NCBI RefSeq assembly: GCF_014842265.1
Contig: NZ_JACYVI010000001.1
Span: forward strand, 372,001 to 436,000
From: Pseudomonas sp. CFBP 13711
GTDB taxonomy: Bacteria > Pseudomonadota > Gammaproteobacteria > Pseudomonadales > Pseudomonadaceae
Reading direction: 5' to 3'
Length of the DNA stretch: 64,000 nt
A model generated the notes under the pieces. It saw only the letters and a program-made list of their open reading frames with translations. It searched no databases and was not told where the DNA came from. A program made the position numbers and the translations under genes. How positions within the stretch are numbered: position 1 is the stretch's first letter; each line of letters starts with the position of its first letter. Below are positions 36,975 to 45,463 of this stretch, piece after piece.

Positions 36975-38300
36975 ATGGCTCGTTTGCAACGCACCCTTTC
37001 ATTAGGGTCGGTGGTGCTGTTCGGCATCGCCTACATGACCCCCATCATTGTGCTCGGCACCTTTGGTATCCTCGCGCAAACCACCGGCGGCATGGTCCCC
37101 GCGTCTTACCTGGCCGCTCTGGTTGCCATGTTTTTCACGGCCATGAGTTACGGCCGCATGGCGGCTGCGTTTCCGGTGGCCGGCTCTGCCTACAGCTACG
37201 TGCGCAAAGCCATCAGCCCCAAGCTGGGGTTTATTGCCGGCTGGGCGGTGCTGCTGGATTACCTGTTCTTGCCCATGGCGATCTGGCTGATCGGTGCCGC
37301 GTATCTGGGCTCTGCGTTCCCGTCTGTGCCACAGCCGGTGTGGGTGCTGACGTTCATCGTCGTGACCAGCCTGATCAACATCGTTGGCCTCAAGCTCGCC
37401 AATACCATCAACGCCTTGCTGATGATCGTGCAGTTCCTGGTGCTCGCCGCCTTCGTGGCGCTATGCATCCATTACATCGGCGGCGATGCCAGCAAACCGT
37501 TGTGGACGCTGTCGCCCTTCCTGAACGGTGACATGCAGATGCCGTTGATCATGAGCGGAGCGGCGATTGCCTGTTATTCCTTCCTGGGCTTCGACGCCGT
37601 CAGCACCCTGACCGAAGAAACCCGCGATCCTCGTCGCACCATTCCCCGGGCGATCATGCTCATCACGCTGATCGGCGGGTTGATCTTTGTCGGCGTGTCG
37701 TACTTTGTGCAGCTTGCCCATCCCTCCGCTCAGTTCGAAAACGTTGACTCGGCCGCCTATGAAATCGCGCGCAATATCGGCGGCGACGTGTTCGTGACGA
37801 TCTTCCTCATTGGCCTTATCGTCGGGCAGTTCGCGTCAGGGCTTTCCGCCCAGGCCAGCGGCTCGCGCCTGCTCTATGCGATGGGCCGCGACGGGGTGTT
37901 GCCCAAGTCGTTCTTTGCCAGCCTGAGTGAACGATTCGGCACGCCGGTCAACAGTATTCTGTTGTGCGCGGTGGTGGCCTTGCTGGCGTTGAAACTGGAC
38001 GTCACCACGTCCACCTCGTTCATCAACTTCGGCGCGTTTCTGGCGTTCAGTCTGGTCAACCTGTCGGTCATTTTTCACTACTGGATTGCGGGCGAGAAAC
38101 GCGGGCCCCGCGAGCTGCTGCTGTTCCTGATCTGCCCACTGATTGGCCTGATTGCCGATCTGTGGCTGATGATCAGCCTGGACAAACTGGCGATCATGCT
38201 GGGTTTGGCCTGGTTGGCCATCGGCTGTGTGTACCTGGCGTGGCTGACCGGCGGATTCCGTCGTCAGCCGCCGGAAATGGATTTTCAAGAAGCGGCCTAG
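36975..38300 (+). CDS. APC superfamily amino acid/polyamine permease (PuuP-like)
   Basis: 441 residues and about 12 membrane helices. The N-terminal signature LSLGSVVLFGIAYMTPIIVLGTFGILAQTTGG and YSYVRKAISPKLGFIAGW match APC transporters, particularly putrescine importer-like ones; FDAVSTLTEETRDPRRTIPRAI is the conserved loop between helices. It lies 160 nt after the amidase on the same strand and ends with a clean terminator, so the two probably form one operon. The substrate is unproven; a polyamine or amide fits the context. Confidence 0.88.
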   Translation: MARLQRTLSLGSVVLFGIAYMTPIIVLGTFGILAQTTGGMVPASYLAALVAMFFTAMSYGRMAAAFPVAGSAYSYVRKAISPKLGFIAGWAVLLDYLFLPMAIWLIGAAYLGSAFPSVPQPVWVLTFIVVTSLINIVGLKLANTINALLMIVQFLVLAAFVALCIHYIGGDASKPLWTLSPFLNGDMQMPLIMSGAAIACYSFLGFDAVSTLTEETRDPRRTIPRAIMLITLIGGLIFVGVSYFVQLAHPSAQFENVDSAAYEIARNIGGDVFVTIFLIGLIVGQFASGLSAQASGSRLLYAMGRDGVLPKSFFASLSERFGTPVNSILLCAVVALLALKLDVTTSTSFINFGAFLAFSLVNLSVIFHYWIAGEKRGPRELLLFLICPLIGLIADLWLMISLDKLAIMLGLAWLAIGCVYLAWLTGGFRRQPPEMDFQEAA

Positions 38301-38323
38301 TGACACGGCGGGCGATGCAGCGC

Positions 38324-38349
38324 GGGCGCCATCCACAGGCGCCCTTTTT
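38324..38349 (+). terminator. Rho-independent terminator after the APC permease
   Basis: GGGCGCC (38324-38330), loop ATCCACA, GGCGCCC (38338-38344) and TTTTT make a canonical intrinsic terminator. Confidence 0.88.
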
Positions 38350-38379
38350 GTGCGAGCAGATCCTGAACGCAACCCTGGA

Positions 38380-38751
38380 TTACTGAGCTTCTGGCATCAG
38401 CATCGGCTTGCGGTCCAGCGTCTCGCTGACCATTCGATAGATGTCTTCTTTGCCGTCGTCATTGCAGCAGCGGATCTCGTGGAGCACTTCGCGCTCTTTG
38501 GGAGACAGCCCGATGTAGTTCCACTCGCACGCCTGGCGCATGAACACGTCGTGGTCGTTGACCGGCATGACGTCGTCAGCGGCTTCGTGAAAAGCCTCCA
38601 CGATCGTGGCGAGCAGGCTGACGAGTTGCTCGGCGTCAGGCTTGCCGTCGGTTGCCTGGACCAGACGCTGCAGATGATTCAACGCGCTGCGGGCGTCAAT
38701 TAGCTTCATGTGTGCGGGGACGCTCATTTCGTATTGATCGATCAGGTGCAT
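38380..38751 (-). CDS. Conserved hypothetical protein, small and soluble
   Basis: 123 residues, not recognised. No membrane segment or signal peptide; it looks helical, with SALNHLQRLVQATDGKPDAEQLVSLLATIVEAFHEAAD at the centre and GLSPKEREVLHEIRCCNDDGKEDIYRMVSE near the end. The Ser-Pro-Lys-Glu-Arg-Glu-Val stretch recalls a LuxR-type HTH start but the helix does not continue as one. The start is secure: AGGAGGT stands 7 nt before ATG 38751. It is divergent from L31B and shares the palindrome-bearing region 38752-38946. Confidence 0.75.
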   Translation of the reverse strand: MHLIDQYEMSVPAHMKLIDARSALNHLQRLVQATDGKPDAEQLVSLLATIVEAFHEAADDVMPVNDHDVFMRQACEWNYIGLSPKEREVLHEIRCCNDDGKEDIYRMVSETLDRKPMLMPEAQ

Positions 38752-38854
38752 GGCACTACCTCCTGGTGTTGTTCATTCCGTTCCCGTCCGTGACGGGGCT
38801 GGGTCGTCAGGGCGCGAACGTTAGCGGCAGGGGAGGCGCCGGAAAAGCCGAAAG

Positions 38855-38869
38855 TTGTAACGGTTACAA
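38855..38869. promoter_or_regulatory. Perfect 15-bp palindrome TTGTAAC-G-GTTACAA
   Basis: TTGTAAC (38855-38861), a central G and GTTACAA (38863-38869) form an exact palindrome between two divergent genes, 78 bp before the L31B start. It has the shape of a dimeric operator. It might be a second Zur-family site or a site for another regulator. Confidence 0.55.
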
Positions 38870-38898
38870 AATCGTTTCCGATTGAACTTTGCCGAATT

Positions 38899-38911
38899 GA
38901 TACTATATAAC
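38899..38911 (+). promoter_or_regulatory. Zur-like site before L31B
   Basis: GATACTATATAAC (minus strand GTTATATAGTATC) resembles the Zur core GTTATATTATAAC, matching about 10 of 13 positions by hand. It lies 35 nt upstream of the L31B start. L31B genes are commonly repressed by Zur when zinc is present. Confidence 0.6.
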
Positions 38912-38946
38912 GTATTACATGATTGCTTACATTCTGGAGAAAGACG

Positions 38947-39216
38947 ATGAAAGCCGACATCCATCCCGACTACCGCCAAGTGCTGTTCCACGACACCGCT
39001 GCCGATGTGTTTTTTCTGATCGGCTCCACGGTTGACACCGACCGCACGCACACCCACACCGATGGCAACTCCTACCCTTACGTTGCCCTCGACGTGTCCA
39101 GCGCGTCGCATCCCATGTACACCGGCCAACAGCGCAAGACCACCACCGAAGGCCGTATCGCTGGCTTCAACAAGCGCTTCGCCACCTTCGGCTCCGGCGC
39201 CAAGAAAGAGGAATGA
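38947..39216 (+). CDS. rpmE2: Type B 50S ribosomal protein L31 (zinc-independent)
   Basis: 89 residues from ATG 38947 ([16 protein letters not shown]). It lacks the CxxC zinc motifs of ordinary L31 and matches the longer YkgM/L31B type ([39 protein letters not shown]). L31B replaces zinc-bearing L31 under zinc limitation, freeing zinc. AGAAAG-type site and the ATG position fit better than the open frame at 38923. Zur-like and other palindromes lie upstream, and a strong terminator downstream makes it monocistronic. Confidence 0.93.
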   Translation: MKADIHPDYRQVLFHDTAADVFFLIGSTVDTDRTHTHTDGNSYPYVALDVSSASHPMYTGQQRKTTTEGRIAGFNKRFATFGSGAKKEE

Positions 39217-39227
39217 CAGCAGCACTT

Positions 39228-39277
39228 CCCGCGCTCCGGGCATCGCCAGTCGATCACCCGGGCGCGGGATTTTTTTT
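39228..39277 (+). terminator. Rho-independent terminator after L31B
   Basis: CCCGCGC-T-CCGGG (39228-39240) pairs with CCCGGGCGCGGG (39257-39268), 12 bp with one bulged T, followed by ATTTTTTTT. Confidence 0.87.
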
Positions 39278-39379
39278 GCCGTTTTTTCACTGTATTCCGT
39301 CTTGCAGGCCACCTTGGCACTGGACTATCGGGCCAAATTGCTTTTAGCTCTGCGGCCTGAAATTCAGGAGCATCCCCCT

Positions 39380-40471
39380 TTGAAAAAGTCAGTCGCCATC
39401 GTTTTCGGTGGGCAATCCTCCGAGCATGAAGTGTCGTTGCAGTCGGCGCGCAACGTGATCAACGCGATTGATCGCAACAACTTCTCCATCACCCTTATCG
39501 GCGTCGACAAGCAGGGCCATTGGCTGCGCTTCGACGAGCAAGATTACCTGCAGAACCCCACCGATCCTGCGCACATCAAACTCAGTGAATCCGGCCGCCT
39601 TCTTTCGCTGATGCCAGGCGCCAGCGGGCCGCAGTTCGTGGAAGTGCAGACCGGCGCAGAGGTGCCGCGCATCGACGTGGTGTTCCCGTTGATCCACGGC
39701 AGTTTCGGGGAAGACGGCTGCCTGCAGGGCATGTTGCGCCTGCTGGACATTCCGTTCGTGGGCCCGGATGTGCTGAGCTCCGCGGCCTGCATGGACAAGG
39801 ACGTGACCAAACGGCTGCTGCGCGATGCGGGTATTTCGGTTGCGCCGTTTGTGGTCCTTCACCGTGGCGAGACGGTGGATTTTGTCAGCGTCTCGGCACA
39901 ACTGGGCCTGCCGCTTTTCGTCAAGCCGGCGTGTCAGGGATCGTCGGTCGGCGTGAGCAAAGTCGTCGACGAAGCCGGTTATGCCGCTGCGCTGAAGCTG
40001 GCTTTTGACTACGACAACAAGGTGCTGATCGAGCAGGGCATCGTCGGTCGTGAAGTGGAATGCGCCGTGCTGGGTAACCACGAACCGAAGGTCAGCGTGT
40101 GCGGTGAAGTCGTCGCCAATGACGAGTTTTATGCCTACGACACCAAGTACCTGAACGACGGTCAGGCGCGCATCGCGATCCCCGCGCAGATGCCCGAAGA
40201 CATGAGCGAAGCCGTGCGTGAAGTGGCGCTGCAGGCCTATCGCGTGCTGGGCTGCGCCGGTTTGGCACGGGTGGATTTCTTTGTCACCGAGGCACGGGAA
40301 ATCATCATCAACGAGGTCAACACGCTCCCCGGTTTCACCTCCATCAGCATGTACCCGAAACTCTGGCAGGCCAGCGGATTGAGCTACGCCGAGCTGATCG
40401 ACCGGTTGATCACGCTGGCGCTGGAACGCGCCGAAGAAACCCGCGCGCTGAAGACCGAGGTGGTGCTGTGA
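39380..40471 (+). CDS. ddlA: D-alanine--D-alanine ligase A
   Basis: Joins two D-Ala for peptidoglycan precursors. From TTG 39380 the product is 363 residues (E. coli DdlA 364). ATP-grasp features are present: [25 protein letters not shown] at the start, [23 protein letters not shown] (near 95-117), [13 protein letters not shown], and late [27 protein letters not shown] is preferred because AGGAG (39366-39370) is 9 nt upstream and the family begins with [10 protein letters not shown]; the frame runs back into L31B without a better start. The next gene overlaps by 4 nt. Confidence 0.94.
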   Translation: MKKSVAIVFGGQSSEHEVSLQSARNVINAIDRNNFSITLIGVDKQGHWLRFDEQDYLQNPTDPAHIKLSESGRLLSLMPGASGPQFVEVQTGAEVPRIDVVFPLIHGSFGEDGCLQGMLRLLDIPFVGPDVLSSAACMDKDVTKRLLRDAGISVAPFVVLHRGETVDFVSVSAQLGLPLFVKPACQGSSVGVSKVVDEAGYAAALKLAFDYDNKVLIEQGIVGREVECAVLGNHEPKVSVCGEVVANDEFYAYDTKYLNDGQARIAIPAQMPEDMSEAVREVALQAYRVLGCAGLARVDFFVTEAREIIINEVNTLPGFTSISMYPKLWQASGLSYAELIDRLITLALERAEETRALKTEVVL

Positions 40472-40878
40472 CGGTGAAAACCCTCCGTATCGCCGCCGCG
40501 CTGCTGACCCGTGCCGATGGCAAAACATTGCTGGTGCGCAAACGCGGGACCGAAGCGTTCATGCAGCCGGGCGGCAAGATCGACGCCGGTGAGTCGGCGC
40601 TCGATGCGCTGGCCCGTGAGCTGAACGAGGAATTGGGGCTGGTCATCGCGCCGGAGCAAACGCGATTCCTGGGTGAGTTTTCGGCGGTAGCGGCGAATGA
40701 ACCGGGCTTCGAAGTGAATTGCCAGCTCTATGGCGTTCAGGTTGAGAACCCGGTCAATCCTGCAGCCGAGATCGAAGAAGCCATCTGGGTCGACGGCAGA
40801 GATATTGACCAGCTGCACTTGGCGCCGCTGACCCGGGACTCGATATTGCCGCTGTACCGAAGCCTGCAAAACGCCTGA
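40468..40878 (+). CDS. Nudix hydrolase
   Basis: 136 residues with a full Nudix box GKIDAGE-x7-RELNEELGL (residues 38-60), so pyrophosphohydrolase chemistry on a nucleoside diphosphate derivative is likely. It starts with GTG overlapping the ddlA stop (GTGA). The [14 protein letters not shown] stretch ahead of the box is common in MutT-like or NADH-type relatives; substrate is unknown. Confidence 0.9.
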   Translation: MTVKTLRIAAALLTRADGKTLLVRKRGTEAFMQPGGKIDAGESALDALARELNEELGLVIAPEQTRFLGEFSAVAANEPGFEVNCQLYGVQVENPVNPAAEIEEAIWVDGRDIDQLHLAPLTRDSILPLYRSLQNA

Positions 40879-40918
40879 TTTGCAGGGCTGCATTGCATGG
40901 GTTAAGCAGCGGGGCGGA

Positions 40919-41836
40919 TTAACGAACCGCGCTCACCCCATCCAGTGTCGAAAACGACGTGTCCTTCGCCGTCAGCAGGAAGTCACGCATGTAGGGCGCG
41001 TCCAGCATGTCTGCGCGAATCGCCGCGTACAGCGTGGCGAACAATCCTTTTTCCCCCAGCCGCTTGCCCTTCACGTAGCCGCGTGAGCTGTATTCATGCA
41101 GCGCCCAGTGCGGCATCCCACAGACGCCGCGTCCGCTGGCGACCAGTTGCATCATCATCACCGTCAGTTCGGACGTGCGCACCTGCGCCGGTTCGATGTC
41201 GGCTGGTTCAAGGAAACGCGTGAAGATGTCCAGGCGGTCGCGCTCGACGGGGTAGGTGATCAGGGTTTCATTGATCAGGTCTTCCGGCACCACATAAGGC
41301 CTGGCTGCCAGCGGATGCTGGTTGGCGACTGCGAGCATGGCCTCGTAGGTGAACAGCGGCACATAGGTAATGCCTGCCAGTTCCAACGGGTCCGAGGTCA
41401 CCACCAGATCCAGATCGCCACGGGCCAGGGCGGGCAGGGGCGCGAAAGCGAAACCCGACGCCAGATCAAGCTCCACCTCCGGCCAGGCATCGCGGAACTG
41501 ATCGATCGTCGGCATCAGCCATTGAAAGCAACTGTGGCATTCGATGGCCATGTGCAGGCGCCCGGCGACACCGCCGGCGAGCCGCGAGATATCGCGCTCG
41601 GCATGGCGCAGTTGCGGCAGCACCGAGTCAGCCAGTTGCAGCAGGCGCAAGCCCGCGCTGGTGAACCGCACCGGTTTGGTCTTGCGCACGAACAGCGGCA
41701 TGCCCATGCGCTCTTCCAGCTCCTTGAACTGGTGCGACAGCGCCGATTGGGTCAGATGCAATCGGTCAGCCGCGTCGACAAGGCTGTCTGCTTCGCGTAA
41801 TGCATGCAGGGTTTTCAGGTGGCGAATTTCCAGCAC
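40919..41836 (-). CDS. metR: LysR-family regulator MetR
   Basis: Activator of methionine synthesis genes with homocysteine as coinducer. The 305-residue product from GTG 41836 (VLEIRHLKTLHALREA) has a LysR helix-turn-helix (ADRLHLTQSALSHQFKELEERMGMPLF, 24-50) and a full effector domain ending YAAIRADMLDAPYMRDFL. GTG is chosen since GGAG is 8 nt upstream; the frame extends to 41872. The gene looks intact. It faces a truncated metE, its usual divergent target, across the site at 41880-41894. Confidence 0.92.
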   Translation of the reverse strand: MLEIRHLKTLHALREADSLVDAADRLHLTQSALSHQFKELEERMGMPLFVRKTKPVRFTSAGLRLLQLADSVLPQLRHAERDISRLAGGVAGRLHMAIECHSCFQWLMPTIDQFRDAWPEVELDLASGFAFAPLPALARGDLDLVVTSDPLELAGITYVPLFTYEAMLAVANQHPLAARPYVVPEDLINETLITYPVERDRLDIFTRFLEPADIEPAQVRTSELTVMMMQLVASGRGVCGMPHWALHEYSSRGYVKGKRLGEKGLFATLYAAIRADMLDAPYMRDFLLTAKDTSFSTLDGVSAVR

Positions 41837-41879
41837 CGATGGCGCTCCATGAGTAAATTTTGTGATCAACACGAATTTA

Positions 41880-41894
41880 ATGAGTTTGTCTCAT
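41880..41894. promoter_or_regulatory. MetR-type palindrome between metR and the metE remnant
   Basis: ATGAG-TTTGT-CTCAT (41880-41894) is a perfect 5-5-5 inverted repeat with the layout of the MetR consensus TGAA-N5-TTCA, differing at the inner bases. It lies 44 nt before the metR start and 51 nt before the remnant start. Confidence 0.62.
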
Positions 41895-41944
41895 GTAAGG
41901 GGAAGTGTCGACAATGGCGCCATCTTTTGAAGGAAGCAGTCAGC

Positions 41945-42676
41945 ATGGGCCAGGTCAACAACTCGAATTTTCCTCACATCGGCGTGGCCAGGGGCTTCAA
42001 GCACATCCTCGAGACGCTGGGTGACGGCGTTGAGGTGGATTCAGTGCCGACGTTCACCCCGGACCAACGCTTTAACCTGAACTGGGCGCCGCTGTTCGAT
42101 GAGGTCGATGAAGCCCGCGCGCAGGGCCATACGATCCGGCCGGAAATCATTGGCCCGTTGACGTACCTCTGGCTGGGGCAAGCGGAGGGCGAAGGCTTCG
42201 ACAAGCTCGACCTGCTGGATCGTCTGCTGCCGGTGTATGGCGAGATCCTCGGTCGGCTGGCGGGCAAGGGCGTCGAGTGGGTGCAGATCGATGAGCCGAT
42301 CCTGACCCTGGACTTGCCGCAGGACTGGAAGAACGCCTTCGAGCGCGCCTACCACGCCCTGCAATATTCGCCGCTTAAAAAGCTGCTCGCGGTTTCGTGT
42401 GGCGGTCTTGGGCTGGGCAGTAACCTCGGCCTCGCGGTGTGCCTGCCCGTGCAAGGGCTGCATGTCGATGTGCTCAGTGCGCCTGAACAAATGCCCTTGG
42501 TGCTGGACCGCCTGCCGACCTACAAAGTGCTGTCATTGGGCGTTGTGGGTGAACTGGACGCGGCCAGCGCCAACGCTGAAGCCGCGCTGGAAGTTGTGAA
42601 GGAAGCTCAGTTGCGCTTCGCCGACAACCTCTGGGTCTCGGATTCGATCAGCACACCGACAACTGCAGCAGCGTAA
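41945..42676 (+). pseudogene. metE: Remnant of cobalamin-independent methionine synthase MetE (N-terminal part, shrunken)
   Basis: 243 codons, no internal stop. MetE is normally about 760 residues. Here FPHIGVARGFKHILETLG recalls the MetE start (FPRIG-x-x-RELK), then the chain jumps to the 120s region (VPTFTPDQRFNLNW), and continues with clear MetE text: GPLTYLWLGQAEGEGFDKL, GVEWVQIDEPILTLDLP, LPVQGLHVDVLSAPEQ, LPTYKVLSLGVV. It stops shortly after NLWVSDSIS, where MetE has the SCSLLH stretch. About 100 residues are missing near the start and all of the C-terminal catalytic half, including the zinc-binding His/Cys ligands, is gone, so methyl transfer is impossible. AAGGA lies upstream. It could be a decaying gene or a retained short protein. 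Confidence 0.82.
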
Positions 42677-42808
42677 ACACAGGCCCAGATGACCGTTTTG
42701 CTACCGCTCAGCCCTCTTCATCAAACTGTCACGCAACTGTGGCAGCGCGATTGAGCAGACTTCATCAGACTCGCGGCCTACTGGGGTTCTGTGTGTCGGT
42801 GTTTTTCC

Positions 42809-43801
42809 ATGCGGGTTTTACTTTTTCTGGCTGCGCTCTTGTGCAGCCTGCCGTCTTTTGCGGCCTCTCGATGCGATGTTGACGTTCCCACGCAAGTGGC
42901 CGAGCTCGATGACGTGCACCTGGCGTATCAGAGCATCGGGCGTGATTCCGATCCGGCGCTGCTGCTGGTCATGGGGCTTGGCGGGCAGTTGATCCACTGG
43001 CCGGATGAGGTGGTCGTCGCCCTGTGTCAGCAGGGCTTCCGGGTCATTCGCTACGACAACCGGGATGTCGGATTGTCGACCTGGGTCCAGGCCCCCTCGA
43101 GCGCCAACCTCACCTATGAAGTGCTGCGCTACAAGATCGGCCTGCCGGTGTCGGCGCCGTATTCGCTGACCGACATGGCTCAGGATGCGTTAGGCCTGAT
43201 GGACGCGCTGCATGTTCAGCAATTCCATGTGCTGGGGGCGAGTATGGGCGGCATGATTGCGCAGCATCTGGCCGACATGGCGCCCAAGCGCGTGGAGAGT
43301 CTGACGCTGATCATGACCAGCTCCGGCGCGCCCGGCCTGCCGATGCCCAGCCCGGCGTTGTTGCAACTGCTCGCCCGTCGTGGCGCGCCGGACCGGCAGA
43401 CCGCACTCGAGCAGCAGGCTGATTTGCTGGCTGCGTTGGGCAGCCCGCAGGTCAAGGATGATCGACAAATGCTGCTGCATCAGGCGGCGGTTTCCTACGA
43501 CCGGGCGTTCAATCCTGAAGGCGTGAAACGGCAGATTCTGGCGATCCTCGCTGAACCCAGCCGCGTGGAGCTGTTGAATCGTCTGCGGGTGCCGACGCTT
43601 GTCGTGCACGGCACGGCGGATCCGCTGTTGCCAGTGATGCATGGCATTCATGTAGCGGCGCACATTCAGGGCAGTCAACTGAAGCTCATTCCCGGCTTGG
43701 CCCACCGTTTTCAGGAAGCCTTCAAAGCCCCGTTGCTGGCGGCGGTGTTGCCGTATTTACGCGAGCATCGCGAGGACGCTTCCCACGTCGCCCAGCTCTG
43801 A
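42809..43801 (+). CDS. Secreted alpha/beta-fold hydrolase
   Basis: 330 residues with a signal peptide (1-19, ending SFAAS). The hydrolase core has the nucleophile elbow GASMGG (Ser near 148), Asp in HGTADPLLP near 265 and His in PGLAHRF near 301, a complete triad. The oxyanion segment [15 protein letters not shown] and [11 protein letters not shown] follow the pattern of epoxide hydrolase/esterase-like proteins, but the substrate is unknown. ATG 42809 is chosen since the signal peptide begins there; the frame opens at 42791. Confidence 0.85.
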   Translation: MRVLLFLAALLCSLPSFAASRCDVDVPTQVAELDDVHLAYQSIGRDSDPALLLVMGLGGQLIHWPDEVVVALCQQGFRVIRYDNRDVGLSTWVQAPSSANLTYEVLRYKIGLPVSAPYSLTDMAQDALGLMDALHVQQFHVLGASMGGMIAQHLADMAPKRVESLTLIMTSSGAPGLPMPSPALLQLLARRGAPDRQTALEQQADLLAALGSPQVKDDRQMLLHQAAVSYDRAFNPEGVKRQILAILAEPSRVELLNRLRVPTLVVHGTADPLLPVMHGIHVAAHIQGSQLKLIPGLAHRFQEAFKAPLLAAVLPYLREHREDASHVAQL

Positions 43802-43802
43802 T

Positions 43803-43826
43803 GCAGCGGCGGGCTTGATCCGCTGC
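43803..43826 (+). other. Stem-loop after the alpha/beta hydrolase gene
   Basis: GCAGCGG (43803-43809) and CCGCTGC (43820-43826) pair over 7 bp around a 10-nt loop, right after the stop. There is no T tract, so terminator function is doubtful. Confidence 0.4.
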
Positions 43827-43911
43827 TTGAGAACAAGCGCGCCGGTGTAGGGTGTGAGCGCCGTCGTGATCGGCGTATCGTGCAGCTTTTCCTCTCTTGC
43901 ACGAGGCTGCC

Positions 43912-44580
43912 ATGAGCATTCCGCTGAAAATCGACTTCATCTCCGACGTGTCCTGCCCTTGGTGCATCGTCGGCCTGCGCGCGCTGGACCAGGCGCTCGA
44001 GCATCTGGGCGATGAAGTTCAAGCCGACATTCACTTCCAGCCCTTCGAACTCAACCCGCAGATGCCGCCGGAAGGCCAGGACATCTTCGAGCACATCGCC
44101 GAAAAGTACGGCTCGACCCGCGAGCAATTCCAGGCCAATGCCGAAAACATTCGCGAGCGCGGCGCAGAACTCGGGTTTGTCTTCAAGCAGGGCGAGCGAC
44201 GCATATTCAACACCTTCGACGCCCATCGACTGCTTCATTGGGCCGAGCTGGAAGGCAAGCAACACGCGCTGAAAGAAGCGCTGTTCACCGCCTATTTCAG
44301 CCAGCATGCCAACGTATCCAGCCATCAGGTGCTGGCGGATGTCGCGCAGAAAGTGGGCCTGGATCGAGTGCGCGCCGAGGCCTTGCTGGGCAGCGACCAG
44401 TACGCCAGCGAAGTTCGCGAACTGGAACAATTGTGGGTGTCGCGGGGCGTGAGCTCGGTGCCGACAATCGTCTTCAACGACCAGTACGCCGTTTCCGGTG
44501 GGCAGCCTGTCGACGTGTTCGTCAGCGCCATTCGTCAGATCGTGGGCGAAGAATCGAGCGTGGTTAACCCGGTCGACTAA
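43912..44580 (+). CDS. DsbA family oxidoreductase, FrnE-like
   Basis: 222 residues, no signal peptide, so cytosolic. The thioredoxin-fold active site is CPWC (15-18, DVSCPWCIVG), with the helical insert and the cis-Pro loop VSSVPTIVFND near 184-194 of the FrnE/polyketide-isomerase-like branch. Some relatives act in disulfide or oxidative-stress chemistry; substrate is unknown here. ATG 43912 (MSIPLKIDF) has GAGG upstream; the frame starts at 43897. Confidence 0.88.
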   Translation: MSIPLKIDFISDVSCPWCIVGLRALDQALEHLGDEVQADIHFQPFELNPQMPPEGQDIFEHIAEKYGSTREQFQANAENIRERGAELGFVFKQGERRIFNTFDAHRLLHWAELEGKQHALKEALFTAYFSQHANVSSHQVLADVAQKVGLDRVRAEALLGSDQYASEVRELEQLWVSRGVSSVPTIVFNDQYAVSGGQPVDVFVSAIRQIVGEESSVVNPVD

Positions 44581-44595
44581 AGCGGGTAGTCGACC

Positions 44596-44674
44596 ATGAC
44601 GGGCAGCGCGCCTGTGGGTATTCCGGGCTCTCAGGCTTTGGACACTTATCAAAACGCGCGCTGCTGACCGTCAT
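44596..44674. repeat. Long interrupted inverted repeat upstream of the GntR gene
   Basis: ATGACGG...GCAGCGCGC (44596-44611) is the reverse complement of GCGCGCTGC...CCGTCAT (44656-44674): 7 bp and 9 bp paired with small internal mismatch, enclosing about 44 nt. It lies between the DsbA-like gene and the GntR gene and may be a terminator-like fold or a regulatory palindrome. Confidence 0.5.
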
Positions 44675-44749
44675 CTGCTGTTACTCATCGACGGTTGCAT
44701 TTCAAAAAACACTTGCTCCTCCCAGCCACTTTCGGATATCAATTTGTAC

Positions 44750-45463
44750 ATGATTAGACAGGTTCGATTCGACAAGAAAAAACGCGTGGTGGATGAGCTG
44801 GCGCGGCGCATCGAGAGCGGCCAGATGGGCTCGGGCGAATTGCTGCCCGGCGAAAACCTGCTCGCGCAGGAATTCAACGTCAGCCGTGGCACGCTGCGGG
44901 AAGCGCTGTCCGAGCTCAAGCGACGCAACTACATCGCCACGCAAACCGGCGTCGGTTCGATCGTGACCTATGACGGCATCTCGCTGGATCAGCGTGCCGG
45001 GTGGGCACAGGCCCTGGCCGACACCGGCGCCAAGGTCAGCACCGAGATTCTGCGTCTGGTGGCGGTGCAGCGGCCTGATCTGGCGGGCCGGTTTGGCACA
45101 GCCGAGTTCATCGCGCTGGACCGCCGTCGAACTGCCGGGGATGGCAGCGTGGTTTCCCTGGAGCGTGTGCTGATTCCGGCTTGCGACGGCCTGGAAAATC
45201 TGCCCCGCGACGGGCTGATCGAAGACTCGCTGACAGTCACGCTGGCCGCCCACGGCTATGTCGGTGATCGCGGCGATCAGTGGATCGGCGCCGAGCCCCT
45301 GAGCAACGACGACGCGGCGCTGATGTTGCGGCAGCCGGGCTCGGTGTTTCTCAAGGCGACGCGCACCACCTTTGATCGCCGCGAACGTTTCATGGAGCAC
45401 GTGGAAAGTCTGCTGGACCCCGTGCATTTTCGTCTGCATCTGGCTTTTGGATCGTCGACATGA
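44750..45463 (+). CDS. GntR-family regulator (UTRA type, YegW-like)
   Basis: 237 residues: winged helix-turn-helix (about 5-70; LPGENLLAQEFNVSRGTLREALSELKRRNYI) and a UTRA effector domain (about 85-235). It heads an operon with an ADP-ribosylglycohydrolase, NCS1 permease and PfkB kinase, the same set of families as E. coli yegW-yegTUV apart from transporter type. It should therefore sense the operon's substrate or its phosphorylated form. ATG 44750 is used; TTG 44744 is in frame just upstream. It overlaps the next gene by 4 nt. Confidence 0.88.
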   Translation: MIRQVRFDKKKRVVDELARRIESGQMGSGELLPGENLLAQEFNVSRGTLREALSELKRRNYIATQTGVGSIVTYDGISLDQRAGWAQALADTGAKVSTEILRLVAVQRPDLAGRFGTAEFIALDRRRTAGDGSVVSLERVLIPACDGLENLPRDGLIEDSLTVTLAAHGYVGDRGDQWIGAEPLSNDDAALMLRQPGSVFLKATRTTFDRRERFMEHVESLLDPVHFRLHLAFGSST

